Shown: in pieces, positions 13,206 to 20,092 of the stretch
Layout of the letters: the number at the start of each line of letters is the position of its first letter
How positions within the stretch are numbered: the first letter of the stretch is position 1
Assembly (NCBI GenBank): GCA_964385465.1
Contig: CAYLPJ010000083.1
Location: 1 to 20,092, forward strand
Origin: CAYLPJ01 sp964385465
GTDB lineage: Bacteria > Planctomycetota > Phycisphaerae > SM23-33
Reading direction: 5' to 3'
Length of the DNA: 20,092 nucleotides
Notes under the pieces: generated by a model
What the model saw: only the letters and a program-made list of their open reading frames with translations
What the model was told of the DNA's origin: nothing
Database searches by the model: none
Made by a program: the position numbers and the translations under genes

Positions 13206-14249
13206 TCAGTCCTGTTGCGGGAGGACGGCGCGGCCGGCGCCGGCGGGGGCGTCGGTGTAGGCCGGCAGCAGGAAGGAGTCCGTCGGGCCCGAGGGGGCCT
13301 CGTCGCCGTCGTACTCGTACACGCCGTCGGCGAGGTAGATGTTGTCTCCGCCGACCCCGACCGTCGAGGCCGGGTGGAAATCCGTATGGCCGTCGAGGTA
13401 CAGCACGTTCTGCCCGCGGTGGTCGTGGTTGTCGCTGATCGGCCGCTGGACGCGTTCGCGGCGGAACCGCCGGCCGTCGAACAGCGGCGAACTGTCGGCG
13501 AGGATGGCGAAGCTGTCCTTGACGCCGGCGAGGCGGGGGTCCTCGATCCACAGCCCCCTGGTGCCCACGGCGTGCTGGTAGGAGTAGCTGATGTTCTCCG
13601 AGGCCGGGAAGTCGCTCATGCCGGCCTGGACGACGAACGGCTTGCCGCCGACGGCGGGGCACTGGAACGTCGACGGCTCGACGTACCCGTCCTTGACCAG
13701 CCGGAACAGCCCGGCGGAGTTGCTGACGGCGGGCTTCTCGTCGGCCTCGGCCGGCAGCCAGCGACGGGCCTCGCTCGCGGCGGCGGGCAGGTGCCCGTCG
13801 TTCTTGTTCGCGTAGGTCAGCATCGCCGCGCCCAGCCGGGCCTGGCGGGCTGCGCAGGCCATCTGGTCCTTCCGCCGGGCGGCCTCGCGGTAGGAGATGG
13901 CGAAGACCCCCACGACCAGCAGCACGGCCGCGGCGACGGCGCCGAGCTCCCCGAGGGAGAAGGTGGGCCGCAGCACGTCGCGCCGGGCGAGCTGCTCGCG
14001 GGCGAGCAGGGCGTCGGTCTCCCTGGCCGAGCGGACCTTGGCGAGGGTCTTCTCGACGAGGTCCTCCGGCGGCTCGCGGTCGCCGGCGAGGTCCATCGCG
14101 GCGAAGGTCCGCCGCACGTCGGCGTCGACGGCGGCGAAGGCCTCGTCCCGCGCGAGCCTCTGGCGGATCTCGGCCGCCTGCTCGTCGCTGCACGCCCCGA
14201 GGGTGAAATCGATCAGCAATGCTTCGTCATTCGCCTTGCTGTTGGACAT
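13206..14249 (-). CDS. Membrane protein: anti-sigma-like cytoplasmic domain plus pseudopilin/H-x8-DG-type periplasmic domain
   Basis: 347 residues. Residues 1-98 are cytoplasmic and helical, beginning like an anti-sigma domain (LLIDFTLGACSDEQAAEIRQRL), but with a single Cys (C20), so no zinc CxxC motif. One membrane helix spans 101-120 (ELGAVAAAVLLVVGVFAISY). The outer part starts with CAARQARLGAAMLTYANKNDGHLP (132-155), resembling the post-helix segment of planctomycete DUF1559/pseudopilin proteins, and has NHDHRGQNVLYLDGHTDF (274-291), close to the H-x9-DG motif but with eight residues between H277 and D286. The start ATG 14249 (GAGG 7 nt upstream) lies inside the end of the ECF sigma gene, an overlap of 23 bp, so the two are probably translationally coupled. 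The anti-sigma role is inferred from this pairing. Confidence 0.8.
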   Translation of the reverse strand: MSNSKANDEALLIDFTLGACSDEQAAEIRQRLARDEAFAAVDADVRRTFAAMDLAGDREPPEDLVEKTLAKVRSARETDALLAREQLARRDVLRPTFSLGELGAVAAAVLLVVGVFAISYREAARRKDQMACAARQARLGAAMLTYANKNDGHLPAAASEARRWLPAEADEKPAVSNSAGLFRLVKDGYVEPSTFQCPAVGGKPFVVQAGMSDFPASENISYSYQHAVGTRGLWIEDPRLAGVKDSFAILADSSPLFDGRRFRRERVQRPISDNHDHRGQNVLYLDGHTDFHPASTVGVGGDNIYLADGVYEYDGDEAPSGPTDSFLLPAYTDAPAGAGRAVLPQQD

Positions 14250-14868
14250 GACCGGGCCTCGCTGCGAAAGCCTTCCACTGCTTCGCGAAGTGCCCCACGG
14301 CCGCGTGAAGCCGGCTCTTGACGGTTCCCAGCGGCACGTCGAGGATTTCGGCGATCTCTTTGTACGCGAACTCGTTGAAGTAGCTCAGCAGCAGGACGGT
14401 GCGGAGGTTTTCCGGCATGCCGCTGATGATCTTCTGTACGGCTTCGCGGGTCTCGAGGTTCAGAATTGCCTCGTCGGGAGCGGGCACGTCGGCGGGCATG
14501 AGGTCGGCGTAGGTGGCGGTCTGCTCGCTGCCGGCCCCGCCGATGGTGGCGTCCAGCGGGGCGGCCTGGCGGCGGTAGGCCTTGCGCATGGCGTCCCGGG
14601 CCTTGTTGGCGGCGATGGTGAACAGCCAGGGCTTCAGCCGCCTCGAGGGGTCGAACGTCGCCGCCGAGATGTGCAGTTGCAGGAACGCCTCCTGGAAGAC
14701 GTCCTCGGCGAGGGCGGCGTCGCCGGTGAACCGCGCCAGGAAGTTGTACAGCTCCCGCCGGTAGCGATTGACCAGCGTGGCGAACGCCTCCTCGTCGCCG
14801 TCGAGGTGACGCTGGAGAAGCTCGGTGTCGCTGACCTTTCGGCTTGTCCGGGGGGAGTCCGTCGACAC
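14227..14868 (-). CDS. ECF-family RNA polymerase sigma factor
   Basis: 213 residues from GTG 14868. Sigma region 2 is clear: LLQRHLDGDEEAFATLVNRY, then LAEDVFQEAFLQLH and RLKPWLFTIAANKARDAMRK. Region 4 holds MPENLRTVLLLSYFNEFAYKEIAEILDVPLGTVKSRLHAAV, with its helix-turn-helix. Such factors redirect RNA polymerase to a small regulon and are held by a membrane anti-sigma factor; the overlapping downstream gene fits that role. An in-frame ATG at 14979 (GAGGAG close upstream) would give 250 residues. I prefer 14868 because a good promoter (14939-14910) lies between the two starts, AAAGG sits 6 nt before the GTG, and homology begins only after it. Self-activation is possible but cannot be judged from the boxes. 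Confidence 0.9.
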   Translation of the reverse strand: MSTDSPRTSRKVSDTELLQRHLDGDEEAFATLVNRYRRELYNFLARFTGDAALAEDVFQEAFLQLHISAATFDPSRRLKPWLFTIAANKARDAMRKAYRRQAAPLDATIGGAGSEQTATYADLMPADVPAPDEAILNLETREAVQKIISGMPENLRTVLLLSYFNEFAYKEIAEILDVPLGTVKSRLHAAVGHFAKQWKAFAARPGHVQQQGE

Positions 14869-14909
14869 GGCAGGCCTTTCGTTGGGACGCGAATGCGCGG
14901 GACCGCCGA

Positions 14910-14939
14910 ATAATAGGTCGCCGCGGGGGGCGCGTCCAA
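14910..14939 (-). promoter_or_regulatory. Promoter of the sigma/anti-sigma pair
   Basis: Minus strand: TTGGACG (14939-14933), then a 17-bp spacer and TATTAT (14915-14910). TGGACG at the same spacing also precedes purM. The transcript would start near 14903 and give a leader of about 35 nt before GTG 14868. Confidence 0.5.
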
Positions 14940-15119
14940 CGCTTTCTGTCTGCGGCGCCGCCGTGAGTGTCGCGGTCATCGTCTCCTCGCTTGCCCGGAA
15001 CGCATCCTCCGCTCCTGTCGTGTTCTACCGGTCGAACGCGGGGGAGGTTCGCGAGAAATCCGGGCCTCCGGGACGCCGCGGGCCCCGCCCCCCCCGGCGC
15101 TGCCCTCAGGCGCACGGGC

Positions 15120-15148
15120 TTGTCCCGGGCGGCCCGTTGTGTTAGCCT
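15120..15148 (+). promoter_or_regulatory. Promoter of carB
   Basis: TTGTCC (15120-15125), a 17-bp spacer and TAGCCT (15143-15148). The start would be near 15155, leaving a leader of about 65 nt with AGGA 9 nt before ATG 15221. Confidence 0.4.
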
Positions 15149-15220
15149 CCGTCGAATTTGCGGACGGTCGGCGTCCGCGCAGGCAAGGCCGGATTCCCCA
15201 ACGGAGCAGGAACCCCATTC

Positions 15221-18646
<3,426 letters not shown>

Positions 18647-18803
18647 GCGGCCTCAGATACGTGGTGTTGCGTTCCGGCTGGTCCCCGGCCCCGCTTGGCC
18701 GCGTTGGCCTCCCTCGGCGATGCGGCGGCATCGCCTGCTTCGGCCGCCTTGCCGGACGAGCCGCCTCCGGCGCAGGAACCGCAAAGAACGTACCTGAGAC
18801 CGC
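18647..18803. repeat. 157-bp imperfect palindrome directly after carB
   Basis: The left end GCGGCCTCAGATACGT (18647-18662) matches the reverse complement of the right end (18788-18803), GCGGTCTCAGGTACGT, at 14 of 16 positions. The match continues with small gaps through TTGCG and TTCC for about 30 bp. The centre is a perfect 8-bp stem, GGCGATGC-GGCG-GCATCGCC (18716-18735), and both the outer arms and the inner stem are centred on 18725. The mid-arms are poorly paired. It could be a MITE-like remnant or a large terminator/RNA-stability hairpin. No transposase or obvious target duplication is seen. Confidence 0.5.
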
Positions 18804-18823
18804 TTGGCGCGGCGCCCGTTCCG

Positions 18824-18837
18824 GCGGCCGAAGCCGC
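18824..18837. terminator. Small UUCG/CGAA hairpin in the carB-purM spacer
   Basis: GCGGC-CGAA-GCCGC; read on the minus strand it carries a UUCG loop closed by C-G. GGCGGCCGAAGC here (18823-18834) can also pair with GCTTCGGCCGCC at 18737-18748, so alternative folds exist. Its role in ending purM transcripts is inferred. Confidence 0.3.
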
Positions 18838-18857
18838 GGGCTGTCGCAGGAGAAGGG

Positions 18858-18875
18858 CGGGCTCTTCGGAGCCCG
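18858..18875. terminator. Bidirectional terminator-like hairpin between carB and purM
   Basis: CGGGCTC-TTCG-GAGCCCG is a perfect 7-bp stem with a UUCG tetraloop on the plus strand, 13 bp beyond the purM stop. On the minus strand the stem is followed by a pyrimidine-rich stretch (CCCTTCTCCT). There is no pure T tract. Confidence 0.5.
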
Positions 18876-18888
18876 GGCGGGGGGGATG

Positions 18889-19968
18889 CTACGCCCAGAT
18901 CAGGCCGGGGCCGCCTTTGCGGACCTTGCCGAGGGTCCAGCAGCGCTCGCCCATGCGGCGCAGGCGGTTGGTGATGGCGGCGGCGAAGCTCGGCGCGACG
19001 ACCATGACGAAGCCGATGCCCATGTTGAAGACGCGCTGCATCTCCAGGGAGTCCACCGGCCCGCGGGCGGCGATGAGATCGAAGATCGGCGGGGCCTTCC
19101 AACTGTTCCGCTTGACCCGTACGGTCAGGCCCTCCGGCAGGACGCGGGTGAGGTTGCCCTCCAGCCCGCCGCCGGTGACGTGCGCCATCGCCTTGACCAC
19201 GCGCTTGACCTTGTACCGCCCCAGCACCTTCAGCACCGGCTTGACGTAGATCCGCGTCGGCGTCAGCAGCGCCTCGCCGATCGACGCGCCCTCCAGCTCC
19301 GGCGGGCGCTCGTCGGCGCCGCCGCCCGCCCGGTCCAGCAGCACGCGCCGCGCCAGGCCGTAGCCGTTGGAGTGCAGCCCGTCGCTGGCCAGCGCCAGCA
19401 CGACGTCCCCGGCCTCGACGCCCCGGCCGTCGATCAGCCGCTTGCGCTCGACGACGCCGACGGCGAAGCCGGCCATGTCGAACTCCTCGGCGGCGTAGAA
19501 GTCGGGCATCTCGGCGGTCTCGCCGCCGAGCAGGGCGCAGCCGGCCTGGCGGCAGCCGTCGGTGACGCCGCGGACGATGTCCTCCATCCGCGCCGGCTCC
19601 AGCTTGCCGACGGCGAGGTAGTCCAGGAAGAACAGCGGCTCGGCGCCGGTGCAGATGAGGTCGTTGACGTTCATGGCCACCAGGTCGATGCCGACGGTGT
19701 CCAGCCGCCCGGTGACGAAGGCGACCTTGAGCTTGGTGCCCACGCCGTCGGTGCACCCGACGAGAACCGGCTCGCGGTAGTTCCGCTGGAAGAGCTTCTC
19801 GTTGTAGTCCAGGCGGAAGAGCCCGGCAAAGCTCCCGTAATGGTCCATGACGCGCGGGGTGAACGTCCGCTGCACCAGCGGGCGGATGCGGCGGACCATC
19901 TCGTCCCCGGCGTCGATGTCCACGCCGGCGTCGCGGTACGTCATCGGGGCCCTGGGTTCGCTGGTCAT
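18889..19968 (-). CDS. purM: Phosphoribosylformylglycinamidine cyclo-ligase (AIR synthetase)
   Basis: 359 residues. The enzyme closes the imidazole ring, turning FGAM into AIR with ATP, in the cytoplasm as a homodimer. Family motifs are complete: MTYRDAGVDIDAG near the start, GCTDGVGTKLKVA (residues about 71-83), GIDLVAMNVNDLICTGAEPLFFLDY, GCRQAGCALLGGETAEMPDFY, LASDGLHSNGYGLARRVLL and AHVTGGGLEGNL. ATG 19968 is chosen because TAGGAT ends 7 nt before it, giving a leaderless layout with no Shine-Dalgarno. The in-frame ATG 19944 (MTYRDAG) is the alternative and is where strong homology begins. It stands alone, convergent with carB and away from purB, so purine genes are scattered in this genome. 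Confidence 0.96.
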   Translation of the reverse strand: MTSEPRAPMTYRDAGVDIDAGDEMVRRIRPLVQRTFTPRVMDHYGSFAGLFRLDYNEKLFQRNYREPVLVGCTDGVGTKLKVAFVTGRLDTVGIDLVAMNVNDLICTGAEPLFFLDYLAVGKLEPARMEDIVRGVTDGCRQAGCALLGGETAEMPDFYAAEEFDMAGFAVGVVERKRLIDGRGVEAGDVVLALASDGLHSNGYGLARRVLLDRAGGGADERPPELEGASIGEALLTPTRIYVKPVLKVLGRYKVKRVVKAMAHVTGGGLEGNLTRVLPEGLTVRVKRNSWKAPPIFDLIAARGPVDSLEMQRVFNMGIGFVMVVAPSFAAAITNRLRRMGERCWTLGKVRKGGPGLIWA

Positions 19969-19975
19969 GGCGCGT

Positions 19976-20004
19976 ATCCTACCGTCCCGGGCAGCGTTCG
20001 TCCA
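19976..20004 (-). promoter_or_regulatory. Promoter of purM, leaderless arrangement
   Basis: Minus strand: TGGACG (20004-19999), a 17-bp spacer, TAGGAT (19981-19976), then exactly 7 nt to ATG 19968. The region beyond, to the window end, shows no supportable gene; a minus-strand frame open from the edge stops at the -10 box. Confidence 0.5.
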
Positions 20005-20092
20005 CGTGTTGTCCGCGTTGTTCGGGACCCACGGCCGGGGCGCTGCTTTTCTTCGCGAACGACGGCCGCTTACCCAGCGGGGTCATCGCGGC

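Larger units (their letters stand above)
14869..15220. other. Divergent intergenic region between the sigma gene and carB (352 bp)
   Basis: It holds the sigma promoter on the minus strand (14939-14910), the carB promoter on the plus strand (15120-15148) and a run of eight C near 15088-15095. I see no RNA gene, riboswitch fold or attenuator. If the sigma gene instead starts at 14979, the first 111 bp are coding. Confidence 0.45.

Noticed and set aside
15088..15095. A run of eight C between the sigma gene and carB, possibly phase-variable
   Set aside because: It is not inside a gene nor between the promoter boxes of carB, and C runs of this length are not surprising in such GC-rich spacer DNA.
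19979..20092. A minus-strand frame open from the window edge (MTPLGKRPSFAKK...) ending at the purM -10 box
   Set aside because: Too little sequence, no recognised family, and another frame also stops in the same stretch; it cannot be told apart from spacer.

Overview
This window is GC-rich DNA, about 70% by eye, almost certainly from a bacterium of the Planctomycetota and perhaps the Phycisphaerae. The organism call is inferred from the gene families: an ECF sigma factor paired with a membrane protein carrying a pseudopilin-like H-x8-DG domain, an FHA-GAF histidine kinase with an SHHIKN box, a stand-alone LigD-type phosphoesterase domain, a DUF2617 protein and a tandem WaaP-like kinase. I recognise no mobile element, tRNA, rRNA or CRISPR array.

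Layout. (1) 1-1418 (+): 3' part of a membrane-type nucleotide-sugar 4,6-dehydratase (CapD/PglF-like), open at the window edge. (2) 3783-1432 (-): a probable operon of a TPR lipoprotein split by one in-frame TAA, a DUF4870 membrane protein, and purB of the animal ADSL type. (3) 3853-4215 (+): a LigD_N-like domain protein, divergent from the operon and sharing promoter bases with it. (4) 4978-4436 (-): DUF2617 protein with its own promoter. (5) 9585-5094 (-): a four-gene envelope-glycan operon of a GT4-like glycosyltransferase, a WaaP-like kinase plus pseudokinase, a GT9 heptosyltransferase-like enzyme and a DUF2062 membrane protein. (6) 9763-11220 (+): a secreted low-complexity mosaic protein, the strangest gene here, divergent from (5) across an 18-bp perfect palindrome. 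(7) 12947-11328 (-): FHA-GAF-histidine kinase. (8) 14868-13206 (-): ECF sigma factor with an overlapping membrane partner. (9) 15221-18646 (+): carB. (10) 19968-18889 (-): purM, convergent with carB across a hairpin-rich spacer that contains a 157-bp imperfect palindrome.

How the genes fit together. purB, purM and carB are nucleotide-synthesis genes in separate transcription units. Blocks (1) and (5) supply surface polysaccharide or LPS-core functions. Block (8) looks like a regulated sigma/anti-sigma module, and (7) is a cytoplasmic two-component sensor without a response regulator in the window. Several promoters can be read directly as TTGnnn-17-TAnnnT boxes. In three of them the -10 box ends exactly 7 nt before the ATG and no Shine-Dalgarno is present, which suggests leaderless mRNAs. 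Other genes in the same window have clear GGAG-type sites.
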